The notes beneath the pieces are model-generated. The model saw only the letters and a list, made by a program, of their open reading frames with translations, searched no databases and had not been told where the DNA came from. Both the position numbers and the translations under genes were made by a program. From an uncultured Myxococcales bacterium (GTDB lineage Bacteria; Myxococcota_A; Polyangia; Nannocystales; Nannocystaceae), in the NCBI GenBank assembly GCA_902826865.1, contig CADEGN010000035.1:1-41754 (forward strand): a stretch of DNA of 41,754 nt. The letters are read 5' to 3'. Each line of letters begins with the position of its first letter. The first letter of the stretch is position 1. Shown in pieces: positions 7,667 through 18,543 of the stretch.

Positions 7667-9706
7667 ATGCTAACGGCGTTGGGTGGCGACGGACATTCGG
7701 GCGGAAACCAAGGACGCGGCCATGGTGCGGCTCCGCGCGCGCTTTGGCCTCACCCTTTCGCGGATGTGCACTTCGACCACAGCCGCAAGCCGCCTCGCGT
7801 TGCGACGGTGCTGCGGCTTGAGTCGAACGACGTTGCCGGGTCTGTAGCCGCGGTAGAGCGCGTCGCGAGGCAGCTCGAGGCCGTGGACTCACCGCACGTG
7901 GCGTGCATCCGCGCCGTCGAGTGCGACGCGATCACGCAACGCATCACGGTTCTGACCGATCCGATCGCTGGCGTCACCGCGGCCCAGGCCCGGGACCGCG
8001 GCGTGATGTCGCCGCCACAGTTGCTTAGTTGTCTTCGTCAAGTGGCGACCGCGCTCGCCGAAGCCCACCGCGTGGGCGTGCTCCATCTGACGCTTGGTCC
8101 CGCGAGCGTGATCCTCTCCGTGACCGGGGAAGTCCGCGTCACCGACTTTGGGCTCGCTGGCCTCTTGCCCGCGCAGCCCCGCCACCTGCGACTTCATCCG
8201 TTTTCGCCCGAGGCTGTTCTCGGCCTGCCGCGGGGGCCGGCCGAGGACATCTACCTCTTCGGCGCGCTGGCTTACTTCCTGGTGAGCGGTACGCCGCCCC
8301 TGGTGGATGACGATGCCGGTCGGCTGCGGCGCCGTCATGCCATCGAGGAACCACCCCCGTTATCGGGCGCGCCTGCGCAACTGACCCGCCTCATCACGCG
8401 CTGCCTCGCGAAGGAGCCCGAGGATCGCTTCGCCGACATGGCCGCGGTCCTTGCGGCCCTGGAGGGGGCCGCGCGTGCCCCGGGGGCTGCCGTCAGTCCG
8501 GCACGAGGAGCGACCGCCACGAACACCCCGCGCGCGAGGGCGACACCGCCGAATCGATCCACCGTTCGGGCCATGCCGGCGGTTGTCGACCGAACCAGCC
8601 CACGCGTTCCAGTGGTCGATACGCGGGTGGAACCGGAGCCACCTGTGCGCCCGCCGAGAACGACGCCGGTCGTCGTGTCGCAGACCCTGCTGCCACAGGC
8701 GGAGTCCGAGCCACCTGCGACGCCGGTCCTCGACGGTGACCCACGGCTAGAAGAGGTCGCGGTGTCCGGCGCTGCGCCCGATAGTTCGCCGATTCATATT
8801 GAGGTCGTCGATGTGCCCGCGCCCGAGGCGGCCCCTGAGATCGCGGCACCGACGGCGCCGAGCGAGCTCGCCGCGGCTTCACCGGCAATTTCGTCCGCCG
8901 CTGTGCCCACCTTCATTCCCCCCGACACGTTGCCGCGGCGACCGACCGACTCGATGCCCGTTGCCCCGGTCACGGAGTCGGTGCCCGTCAGCCCGCTTCT
9001 CGATCTGCCGCCGCCCAGTGAATTGAGCGCGTGGTTGCGCGTGATCTCTATCGCCTGCGTCGTCGTCGCAGTGGGTGGCGGACTGTGGGCGTGGATTCGC
9101 GTAGCAAACCTCGAGGAGGACACCGCAGGTACGGTTGAAGCCCAGCTTCGAACCGCGGTCGCTGGGTCACCCGACGAGGTGCAGACATCGCCCGCACAAG
9201 CAGGGGCCTCCGCGACCGCCGCGGTACCCGGCCGCGCGCCTGCGGCCGCGCCGCTGGCGGAGGCTGCCGCACTCAAGCCGGCGCCTGGCGCCGATCGGGT
9301 GGAGGCCGCGATCGAGGGCGAAGAGACGATCGAGATCGATGACGACCTTCCGGATGACATCCGTGTGAGCCAACTGCTGGCCCAGGCCAAGGCCGCGCGC
9401 CGACAAGGTCGAGCGTCGGATGCCGTCGCGCACTACAAAGACGCGCTGGCCGTCGCGCCCCAGAACGTCGAAGCGCTGTCCACGTTGGCCCGCCTTGCAT
9501 TTGATCGCGGCGACTTCCGCGAGGCGGTCCACTACGGAAAGCGCACGGTGGCGGAGCGTCCGGGCAGCGGCAAGGCCCGAATTGCCTTGGGCGATGCCTT
9601 CTTCAAACAGGGGGACCGTCGCCGTGCCGAGGAGCAATATCAACGGGCGAAGTCCCTCGGATATGACCTCGCCTCGCGCCGGCTCGAGATGATCACGCAA
9701 AACTGA
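7667..9706 (+). CDS. Membrane pseudokinase with C-terminal TPR repeats
   Basis: The 679-aa product has a protein-kinase fold lacking key catalytic residues. There is no Gly-rich loop, and the VAIK lysine position reads VATVLRL. HRDxxxxN reads HLTLGPAS (140-147), although DFG (160-162) and the EDIYLFGALAYFLVSGTPP helix are kept. A long Pro/Ala/Thr-rich linker follows, then a single membrane helix near 458-480 (VISIACVVVAVGGGLWAW). The outer part ends in TPR-like repeats at about 565-675. By family knowledge it should not phosphorylate substrates; a scaffold or receptor role is inferred. The N-terminal 40 residues are unusual, so the start is uncertain. It is convergent with the next gene (10 bp gap). 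Confidence 0.8.
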   Translation: MLTALGGDGHSGGNQGRGHGAAPRALWPHPFADVHFDHSRKPPRVATVLRLESNDVAGSVAAVERVARQLEAVDSPHVACIRAVECDAITQRITVLTDPIAGVTAAQARDRGVMSPPQLLSCLRQVATALAEAHRVGVLHLTLGPASVILSVTGEVRVTDFGLAGLLPAQPRHLRLHPFSPEAVLGLPRGPAEDIYLFGALAYFLVSGTPPLVDDDAGRLRRRHAIEEPPPLSGAPAQLTRLITRCLAKEPEDRFADMAAVLAALEGAARAPGAAVSPARGATATNTPRARATPPNRSTVRAMPAVVDRTSPRVPVVDTRVEPEPPVRPPRTTPVVVSQTLLPQAESEPPATPVLDGDPRLEEVAVSGAAPDSSPIHIEVVDVPAPEAAPEIAAPTAPSELAAASPAISSAAVPTFIPPDTLPRRPTDSMPVAPVTESVPVSPLLDLPPPSELSAWLRVISIACVVVAVGGGLWAWIRVANLEEDTAGTVEAQLRTAVAGSPDEVQTSPAQAGASATAAVPGRAPAAAPLAEAAALKPAPGADRVEAAIEGEETIEIDDDLPDDIRVSQLLAQAKAARRQGRASDAVAHYKDALAVAPQNVEALSTLARLAFDRGDFREAVHYGKRTVAERPGSGKARIALGDAFFKQGDRRRAEEQYQRAKSLGYDLASRRLEMITQN

Positions 9707-9716
9707 TCGCGGTCGA

Positions 9717-10370
9717 TCAGTTGCAGCCGACGGCTTCGCATACGCATGCCCCGTTGCCGGGCGCCACCGTCGGTCCATCGCCGGCGATGCAGGTTGCGCG
9801 GCTGTCGGCGGCGCCACAGACGAACGTCGCGCCCCGGCAAACCTGGTTGCCGGAGCCGCAGGTAAGCTCGCAAACCGCGTCGCCGCAGTTGATCGTCGCG
9901 TTCCGGCAGGCCAGTAGGCCGTCGCAGGTGATCCTGCACGCGTGCGAGGCCGGACAGTCGATGCGGTGCGCGCGGCAGGCCTCGTCGGTGCCGCAGTTGA
10001 CGGCGCACGCTCGGTCGCTCGGGCATGTGACACTGGGCGAGCAACCTTGGGTGCAGTCGATGTTGCAGACGCCGTCGACGCAGCCTCCGGTGCACTCGGG
10101 CGGGCAGGCTTGGCCCGGCCCGGACGGATCGGCATTGCACATCACCGGCACACCAGTGCTTTCGGCGGTGCTGGCCATGCCCGTCATCCCGTCACCGCTC
10201 GAGTCGCTGTGCGTGCTGGAGTTCGTCCCTGCGCTCGTCCCCGCACCCATGCTCGGACCACTCGTCCCCGTTTCCGTGGTCCCACGGACAAACTCTGGGT
10301 TGCGTTCTTGGCACCCGAGTAACCCCGTGATGAGCGCGGCGATGCACAGGGGGCAGGCGCGGCTGGGCAT
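9717..10370 (-). CDS. Lipoprotein with a 23-residue four-cysteine repeat
   Basis: The signal peptide ends in lipobox GLLGC. A Thr/Ser/Gly linker follows (about residues 25-75). The rest is Cys-rich: a C-x3-C-x3-C-x4-C-x3-C-type entry, then three units of 23 residues with Cys near positions 1, 7, 11 and 17, each followed by Arg after the last Cys, and a Cys-containing tail ending CVCEAVGCN. The regular period suggests a small disulfide-braced solenoid on the cell surface (inference). I do not recognise the family. It lies 32 bp downstream of nspC on the same strand, so it may be read through from that operon. Confidence 0.75.
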   Translation of the reverse strand: MPSRACPLCIAALITGLLGCQERNPEFVRGTTETGTSGPSMGAGTSAGTNSSTHSDSSGDGMTGMASTAESTGVPVMCNADPSGPGQACPPECTGGCVDGVCNIDCTQGCSPSVTCPSDRACAVNCGTDEACRAHRIDCPASHACRITCDGLLACRNATINCGDAVCELTCGSGNQVCRGATFVCGAADSRATCIAGDGPTVAPGNGACVCEAVGCN

Positions 10371-10402
10371 CGTCCGTCGCCATCATAGGCGACCTGGCAT
10401 CG

Positions 10403-12775
<2,373 letters not shown>

Positions 12776-12852
12776 GACGAGCTCCTGGCGGGCACGGCGA
12801 TGCTGGCCCGCGGCGGGGCGCAACGTAGCACAGGCCGCCGCCGCCCCGCGCT

Positions 12853-13650
12853 ATGCTCCCGCCGTCTGTGAGCATCCTTCTGCGGGTCGCCTACGACGGT
12901 ACCGATTTCCACGGCTGGGCCCGCCAGCGCCCGCGCGCCGACGGCTCGCCCGTGCGCACCGTGCAAGCCGTGCTTGAGGACGCCGTGGCCCGGCTATGCG
13001 GGCGAGAGGTTACCGTGCGTGGAGCCTCGCGCACCGATGCCGGCGTGCACGCAGTCGGTCAAGTCGCGGCGTTCGAGCGCTGTACACCGATCCCCTGCGC
13101 CAACCTGGTGCGCGCGCTCGGCGACGCGCTTCCCCGCGATCTTGCCGTCACCGACGCGTGGGAGGAGACCGGCCCGGGCGGCGTGGCGATCGAGCCACGG
13201 TTTGCCAACCTCGGCAAACACTACGCCTACCGCGTGCGCACGACGATACGTCGCGATCCGTTTGCGGCCCGCTACAGTTGGCAGATCAGCGCGGCGCTCG
13301 ACGTTGACGCCATGTCTGCCGCGGGGCAGCGCATCGTCGGAACCCACGATTTCGCGGCGTTTCGGGCCGCCGGATGCCAAGCGAAGACGACCGTCCGCAC
13401 GATCACGGCGGTTCGCGTACGACCCCAGGCCGACGGCGCTACCATCGACGTCGAGGGGCTGGCATTTTTGCACAACATGGTGCGCATCATCGCGGGCACC
13501 CTCGTCGAGGTTGGGAGCGGGCGTCGTGATCCCGCGAGCATCGATGGCCTGCTCCAGCAACCCGACCGCCGCGACGCCGGGGTGACGGCGCCAGCCGAGG
13601 GGCTGACGCTCGTGGAGGTTCACTGGCCCGCGCGAGGCCTGCCGCCGTGA
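12853..13650 (+). CDS. truA: tRNA pseudouridine synthase A
   Basis: TruA makes pseudouridine at positions 38-40 of the tRNA anticodon arm. The 265-aa product has YDGTDFHGWARQ at the N-terminus, the catalytic Asp in GASRTDAGVHA (D62), KHYAYRV in the middle and FLHNMVRIIAGTLVEVG near the end, all family hallmarks. A GTG five codons downstream (12868) is an alternative start. Its TGA overlaps the GTG start of murJ (GTGA), so the two genes are probably translationally coupled. Confidence 0.96.
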   Translation: MLPPSVSILLRVAYDGTDFHGWARQRPRADGSPVRTVQAVLEDAVARLCGREVTVRGASRTDAGVHAVGQVAAFERCTPIPCANLVRALGDALPRDLAVTDAWEETGPGGVAIEPRFANLGKHYAYRVRTTIRRDPFAARYSWQISAALDVDAMSAAGQRIVGTHDFAAFRAAGCQAKTTVRTITAVRVRPQADGATIDVEGLAFLHNMVRIIAGTLVEVGSGRRDPASIDGLLQQPDRRDAGVTAPAEGLTLVEVHWPARGLPP

Positions 13651-15233
13651 GTGTGCGCTCCGGGATTGTCTCGCTGGCGATTTTCGGTTCGCGTGTGGCC
13701 GGGCTCGCGCGAGAAGTGGTGTTCGCCGCGCTCTTCGGCGCCGGCGCGGTGGCCGATGCCTACCAGGTCGCGTTTCGCGTGCCCAACCTCCTGCGTGATC
13801 TCTTCGCCGAAGGCGCGCTGTCCAGCGCGTTTGTCCCGACGTTCACGGCGGAGTTGAAGCAGGCCGGAGTCCACCGCGCCCACGTTGTCGCGGACCTGGC
13901 AGCCACGGCGCTCGTGCTCGTCACGGGCGTGATCACGACCCTTGCGCTGGTCTTCACCGATGCGATCGTTTCGGCGATGGCGCGCGGCTTTGCCGGCGAC
14001 GCCGCCAAGCTGAAGCTGGCCGTTTCGCTCACCCGCACGATGCTGCCGATCCTCGTGCTGGTCAGCTTGGCGGCCGTGTGGATGGGCATGCTCAACGCGC
14101 AGCGCCGCTTCGTGCTCCCTCAGCTGGCTCCCGCGCTGTTCAACGTCGTCAGCGTCGTCGTCGGGCTCGCACTCGTGGTGGTCGGGCCGCCGGCCGAACG
14201 AGCCATCCTCTACTGGAGCGTCGGAACCACCGTCGCCGCGGCGGCGCAGGCCGGGGTTCAACTCGTCGCGCTCGTGCGGATGGGGTATCGCCCGCGCATG
14301 CGCATCTCGGGCCTGCTGCGCGACGCGGCTGTGCGGCGCATCGTTTCGCTCATGGCCCCCGGCGTGATCGGGATCGCTGCGGTCAACTTGAACATCTTCG
14401 TCAATACGGGGTTCGCCGCCGAACTTGGCAACGGTCCGGTGGCCCAGATCAGCTACGCGTTTCGCCTCTTCTTTCTCCCGCTCGGCGTGTTCGGGGTGGC
14501 GATCGCGACGATCACGACCACCGCTGTCTCCGAAGAAGCGGCGAAAGGCGACCGGGCCGCGCTGGCCGAACGCACGCGGGAAGGCGCGGCGGCCAACTGG
14601 ATGCTGGTGTCGGCCAGCGCCACGTTTCTGTTTGTGCTCGCCGATCCGATCGTTCGGCTGTGCTTCCGCTGGGGAGCCACGAGTTCGGCGGACGCGGCGG
14701 CCATCGCCACGGTCTTGCGTGCATACCTCTTGGGGCTCGTCCCCTACGCACTCGTGAAGCTCTACGCCCCGGCGTTTTTCGCGGTCGACAGGGCGCGAAT
14801 CCCGATGGTCGCGTCGTTGGCGGGCGTCGCGGTGAATCTCGGATTCAATGCGTTGACCCACCGCGACCTCGGAGCCCCGGGCATTGCGCTCGGCACCACC
14901 CTTGGCGCCTTCGCCAACCTCCTGGTACTACGCCTGGCGTTTGCCCGCGCCGTCGCGCCGCTCTCGGTGCCGGGATGGACGCGCCGGTTCGCGATCCTCG
15001 CGCTCGCGAACCTAATCCTCGGGGTGGCTGCGTGGGTTGCGGCTTGGGCGGCGACACACGCGGTTCATCTGGGTCCCTGGGCTGTGCGCGGGTTCGATGC
15101 GATGGCGGTGCTCGGGGCGATTCTCGTGGGGTTGCCGGCGTATGTCGCCCTGTTGGCGCGCTCGGGGTACCCCGGTGCGGACCGACTGGCAGCGTTGCCT
15201 GCTCGCCTCCGCAGGCGCGGGTCCACGCGCTGA
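13647..15233 (+). CDS. murJ: Lipid II flippase MurJ
   Basis: MurJ (MviN) moves lipid II across the inner membrane for peptidoglycan synthesis. The 528-aa protein is about the family length with roughly 14 hydrophobic segments. The N-terminal block GSRVAGLAREVVFAALFGAG, followed by RVPNLLRDLFAEGALSSAFVPTF, is highly diagnostic. The gene starts with GTG overlapping the truA stop by 4 nt. The pairing with truA looks like simple operon coupling. The C-terminal part ends with an Arg-rich tail. Confidence 0.95.
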   Translation: MSVRSGIVSLAIFGSRVAGLAREVVFAALFGAGAVADAYQVAFRVPNLLRDLFAEGALSSAFVPTFTAELKQAGVHRAHVVADLAATALVLVTGVITTLALVFTDAIVSAMARGFAGDAAKLKLAVSLTRTMLPILVLVSLAAVWMGMLNAQRRFVLPQLAPALFNVVSVVVGLALVVVGPPAERAILYWSVGTTVAAAAQAGVQLVALVRMGYRPRMRISGLLRDAAVRRIVSLMAPGVIGIAAVNLNIFVNTGFAAELGNGPVAQISYAFRLFFLPLGVFGVAIATITTTAVSEEAAKGDRAALAERTREGAAANWMLVSASATFLFVLADPIVRLCFRWGATSSADAAAIATVLRAYLLGLVPYALVKLYAPAFFAVDRARIPMVASLAGVAVNLGFNALTHRDLGAPGIALGTTLGAFANLLVLRLAFARAVAPLSVPGWTRRFAILALANLILGVAAWVAAWAATHAVHLGPWAVRGFDAMAVLGAILVGLPAYVALLARSGYPGADRLAALPARLRRRGSTR

Positions 15234-15259
15234 CAATTCAACGCGCCACGTCAGCGACG

Positions 15260-15793
15260 TTACGGCTGCGCCGTCTCTGCTTTGAGCGACGCACGGGCGA
15301 TGAGGGCACCGCCGCCGACGCAGCTCAGCGACGCAAGGATCACGAGCGCAACAGCGACGATGCGCGACGGCGGAATCGGAGCGGGGTGTGGCTGGTGACG
15401 ACGGACGTCGCGCGCGGTGTCGAGGAGCGCAGGCGGAGGCCAACGGGCAGCCCAGGCGCTCGGGGCAAACACGGGGGTGTCGGGGCGCAACCCCGCGGGA
15501 GCCTGGTACGCGGGGATAGGGGCGATCACTGTGACCACCGTCGGTGGCTGGGGTGCCAGCGGCGGGCCCGGTTGATCCGTGAAACCACCGTCGTCGCGCG
15601 CGAACATCGTTGTGATGTCTTCGTCGTCGATTTCGGGGGCCGAAGTCGGGCGTGGCCGTACGAGCGTGGCGCCGCAGCCGGCGGTCGGACGCGCGCGAAC
15701 GATGGTTGCTCCGCGCGTGGGATCGGCAGGTGTACGGACACGGGCGGTCGAATACAGGGGCACGGCGGAGGTCGTAGGGGTAAGACACTGCAA
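15260..15793 (-). CDS. Pro-rich protein with C-terminal membrane helix
   Basis: No ATG or GTG lies upstream in the frame before a stop, so TTG 15793 is the longest start; an internal GTG (RVRTP) is possible. The product (up to 177 aa) is low-complexity and Pro/Ala/Thr-rich, with two similar motifs GATIVRARP and GATLVRPRP near the N-terminus, an acidic EIDDEDITTMF patch and a single C-terminal helix (VAVALVILASLSCVGGGALIA). It is probably tail-anchored. The Thr motifs could be kinase targets, but this is speculation. It is convergent with murJ (26 bp) and divergent from the methyltransferase gene. Confidence 0.55.
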   Translation of the reverse strand: MQCLTPTTSAVPLYSTARVRTPADPTRGATIVRARPTAGCGATLVRPRPTSAPEIDDEDITTMFARDDGGFTDQPGPPLAPQPPTVVTVIAPIPAYQAPAGLRPDTPVFAPSAWAARWPPPALLDTARDVRRHQPHPAPIPPSRIVAVALVILASLSCVGGGALIARASLKAETAQP

Positions 15794-15832
15794 CCCGCCG
15801 CGGTTCCGGGTCGAACGGCCGATAGGCTTCTG

Positions 15833-15857
15833 CCGGGGCCAAAGTCGTTAGCCCCGG
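15833..15857. promoter_or_regulatory. Dyad in the divergent region before the methyltransferase gene
   Basis: CCGGGGC (15833-15839) and GCCCCGG (15851-15857) form a 7-bp inverted repeat with an 11-nt centre, in the 102-bp region between the divergent starts. It is a candidate operator or mRNA hairpin. GC-rich dyads arise by chance in such DNA, so confidence is low. Confidence 0.25.
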
Positions 15858-15895
15858 TACAGTTGGCCTCGGCTTGGCCTAAGCTACCGCGGTTC

Positions 15896-16756
15896 GTGGG
15901 CGATTCGATCTCTCCCCGGGGCCGAGTGACGATCCATCGTGGCGACAACCTTGCCGTGATGGACGCGCTGCCAGCGGGGACGTTCGCGCTCGTGTACACC
16001 GATCCGCCCTTCAACACCGGCCGCAAGCAGCGGCGCGTTGCGCTCCGGACGGTGGCGGACGCCGCCGGCGATCGCACCGGTTTCGCCGGGAAACGCTACC
16101 GCAGTCACGTGGTGGGAGACACGGGGTACGACGATCGCTTCGACGATTATCTCGAGTTCTTGCGCCCGCGGTTGCTTGCGATCCATCGCCTGCTTGCCCC
16201 CGACGGAAGCCTCCTGCTGCACCTCGACCCGCGCGAGTCCCACTATGTCAAGGTCGAGCTCGATCGGATCTTCGGCCGCAGCAGCTTCATCAACGAGATC
16301 GTCTGGGCCTACGACTACGGCGCGCGGAGTCGGTCGCGCTGGTCCAGCAAGCACGATGTGATTCTTTGGTACGCCAAAGACCCGCGCCGCTACTGCTTCG
16401 AGTACGACGCTATCGATCGGATCCCCTATCTCGCCCCCGGCCTGGTCGGGCCGGAGAAGGCCGCACGCGGAAAGACGCCGACCGATGTCTGGTGGCACAC
16501 CATCGTGAGCCCCACCGGCAAGGAAAAGACCGGCTACCCGACCCAGAAACCCCTCGGGATCGTGCGCCGCATCGTCCGCGTACATTCGCGACCTGGTGAT
16601 CGCGTGCTCGATCCGTTTGCTGGCAGCGGGACCCTCGGAGAAGCGGCCGCCGCCGACGGGCGCGACGCGGTGCTCGTGGACGACAACCCGGCCGCGATCG
16701 CCGTGATGCGAAAACGCCTCGCCCGGTTCGAGCCAGGGCCGCGATCGCGGCGCTAG
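15896..16756 (+). CDS. Solitary beta-class DNA methyltransferase
   Basis: GTG 15896 begins a 286-aa protein; the frame is open far upstream but there overlaps murJ and is not protein-like. Motif IV DPPFNTG (36-39 onward) comes first and motif I LDPFAGSGTLGEAA last (about 239-250), the beta-class order of N6-adenine/N4-cytosine methylases. TGYPTQKPLGIVRRI is also typical, and DPPF favours adenine. The long stretch between (EIVWAYDYGARSRSRWSSKH, then a Trp-Trp-His segment) should hold the recognition region. No restriction nuclease is adjacent, so it is probably an orphan methylase of regulatory or epigenetic type, as inferred. Target sequence unknown. Confidence 0.88.
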   Translation: MGDSISPRGRVTIHRGDNLAVMDALPAGTFALVYTDPPFNTGRKQRRVALRTVADAAGDRTGFAGKRYRSHVVGDTGYDDRFDDYLEFLRPRLLAIHRLLAPDGSLLLHLDPRESHYVKVELDRIFGRSSFINEIVWAYDYGARSRSRWSSKHDVILWYAKDPRRYCFEYDAIDRIPYLAPGLVGPEKAARGKTPTDVWWHTIVSPTGKEKTGYPTQKPLGIVRRIVRVHSRPGDRVLDPFAGSGTLGEAAAADGRDAVLVDDNPAAIAVMRKRLARFEPGPRSRR

Positions 16757-16781
16757 GAAGCCGAGTGATGGGATGCGGGTT

Positions 16782-17684
16782 CTACGTCACGAGCAGAACC
16801 ACCCCGGCGACCGCGATTGCGGCACCGACCACGGCCCCCCGAGCGATCCGTTCGCGCTCGCTAAACGCAACCAGCGGGATGACGAGCAGCGGCTGCGTGG
16901 CCATCAGGCTCGCGGCCACCCCGCTCGCCGTGTGTTGGGCGGCGTAGAGCGATAGGCCCACCCCGAGGAATGGTCCAAAGGCGCCGCCGAGAAGGCACGG
17001 GATGAGTGCGGCGCGATCGCGAAGCGCCGCGCCTACGCTGGCCCAGCGGCGCAGGACGCTGCAAACGATGGCGAACGCGAGCCCTCCGACGATCACACGG
17101 ATCTGCGTGCTTGCGAAGGCGTCGTACTCGCCCATGCCGCGCTTGGCGAGCACGAGTCCGGCGGCCTGTCCCAGCGCGCCGCCCAAGGCCAGCACCACAC
17201 CTTGCACGAGTACGGCTCGTCCCGTGTGCTCGCGCCCGGCCGGCGCGCGCCGAGTGGCGATTGCCAGCATCACACCCGACAGGGTGAGCGCGACGCCGCC
17301 GAGCTGGCGAACGGTGAGCGATTCATCGAGCACAAGCGCGCCGAGTATCGCCGCCATCGGTGGCGCGGTGGCCATGACGAGCGAGCCAAGCCGCGGTCCG
17401 ATGAGCACGAAGGCGCGAAATAGGCACAGGTCGCCGAATGCGAACCCGCACAGTGCCGAGGCTGTCAGCCATCCCCACGTGCTCGCGTCGGCATCGGTCG
17501 GCAACGGAACGCCGCGGGTGATCGTGCACCACACCACAAGCAACGCGAGGGCGATCGGCATCCGCAAGAAGTTGATCGGCAGCGCCCCCGCCCGTCGGCT
17601 GGCCGCCGTGAACCACACGCTGGTGAACGTCCAACACAGCGCCGTACCGAGGGCGGCGAGCTCGCCGGTGACGGCCAACAACAC
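16782..17684 (-). CDS. EamA-family (DMT) transporter
   Basis: The 300-aa protein has about ten hydrophobic segments forming two EamA repeats: ELAALGTALCWTFTSVWFTA at the N-terminus and GVVLALGGALGQAAGLVLAK at the start of the second half. GVALTLSGVMLAIATRR ends the first repeat. It is a drug/metabolite-type permease in the inner membrane; the substrate cannot be told. The start is GTG. It is convergent with the methyltransferase gene (25 bp) and lies 48 bp downstream of the unknown gene on the same strand, so it may share that gene's transcript. Confidence 0.88.
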   Translation of the reverse strand: MLLAVTGELAALGTALCWTFTSVWFTAASRRAGALPINFLRMPIALALLVVWCTITRGVPLPTDADASTWGWLTASALCGFAFGDLCLFRAFVLIGPRLGSLVMATAPPMAAILGALVLDESLTVRQLGGVALTLSGVMLAIATRRAPAGREHTGRAVLVQGVVLALGGALGQAAGLVLAKRGMGEYDAFASTQIRVIVGGLAFAIVCSVLRRWASVGAALRDRAALIPCLLGGAFGPFLGVGLSLYAAQHTASGVAASLMATQPLLVIPLVAFSERERIARGAVVGAAIAVAGVVLLVT

Positions 17685-17732
17685 AGGGGCTCGGAGTGTG
17701 CCCGGGCGTACCCGCGCGTGGAAGGCCGCGGC

Positions 17733-18401
17733 TCAAGGGGCCGCGCTCCGAACCGAGCAGGGGTCCTGCGTCCGATCTGCGCTGTCGAGGCGCCGGACTT
17801 GAACCGGCAATCCCGTCGTGGCGGCGAGCTCGCATGCGATCCGGTACGCCGTCCGCTGGAGTTCTCCGTCGTCGCGGGCGAGCTCTCGGCGCGCGCGGTC
17901 CGCGAGCTCTCCGCTGCCACGGGATAGCTCGACATGGGCCGCCACGGCCCGGGACCACGCGCCGATCTCGATGCGCGTGGTCTCGATAATGGGCAGCTCG
18001 TAGACCGGGATCACCCGGTTGTCGTCCTCGCGGATCACCGCCGACGCCCACGGCAGCGGCGCAACGCCGAGGGCGAGGCTGGTCGCGCCTCGCAGCGGTC
18101 CGACGCGTGGTCCGATCCCGGGATCGCCGGGATGAATCACGGACCGCGGATCGCTGCCGCACATGGCGCGCACGGCTGCGAGTCGCGCGGTGACTTCGGC
18201 GGTGTCACCTCGGTGAGCGAGGGCGTCGGTCCGCGGTAGTAGGTGGCGAACGTGCCAAGCGCCTTCGATCCAGCCCGCGATCGGCTCACCCCAAACCTGA
18301 CCCGCGCGTTGGCGTGCGCCAAACAGCTGAACGACCGCTGCGCCCAGTGCATCCTGGAGCGTTGCGGCGCGCGGGAGGAAGATGGCATCGCACAGAAGCA
18401 T
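17733..18401 (-). CDS. Hypothetical protein
   Basis: ATG 18401 was chosen; the frame is open to 18698, but the extra part overlaps the DUF1552 gene and reads as Ser/Arg-rich non-protein sequence. A GTG at 18410 is also possible. The product (222 aa) begins MLLCDAIFLPRAATLQDALGA and contains HVRHLLPRTD, RSVIHPGDPGIGP and YELPIIETTRIEIGAWSRAV, which look like folded soluble protein. No membrane segment or signal is evident and I do not recognise a family. It lies upstream of, and probably in an operon with, the EamA transporter. Confidence 0.6.
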   Translation of the reverse strand: MLLCDAIFLPRAATLQDALGAAVVQLFGARQRAGQVWGEPIAGWIEGAWHVRHLLPRTDALAHRGDTAEVTARLAAVRAMCGSDPRSVIHPGDPGIGPRVGPLRGATSLALGVAPLPWASAVIREDDNRVIPVYELPIIETTRIEIGAWSRAVAAHVELSRGSGELADRARRELARDDGELQRTAYRIACELAATTGLPVQVRRLDSADRTQDPCSVRSAAP

Positions 18402-18543
18402 GGCGCGCACCTGGAGGCGACCGAGGTCGCCTCCATTTGTACGCCCGAGGCGGTCAAGCGTTCCACTCGACCGCCCAGCACCGGGCTTTTGCCGGAATTC
18501 GGGGCCCGGCGCGGATGCTCGGGCGCGTCTGCTGTCGTCCGAA

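Noticed and set aside
13620..14861. Long minus-strand open frame opposite murJ
   Set aside because: The composition is Arg/His/Glu/Gly-rich with no fold features, typical of an antisense shadow of a high-GC gene.
14078..15895. Upstream extension of the methyltransferase frame to 14078
   Set aside because: It runs through murJ in the wrong frame with Arg/Gly-rich sequence; methylase motifs begin only after 15896.
17784..17808. tRNA T-arm-like sequence on the minus strand (GCCGG-TTCAAGT-CCGGC followed by GCCTCGA)
   Set aside because: A matching acceptor 5' strand (TCGAGGC) and D/anticodon arms are absent upstream, and the sequence is in frame inside the hypothetical protein gene. It is a chance resemblance.
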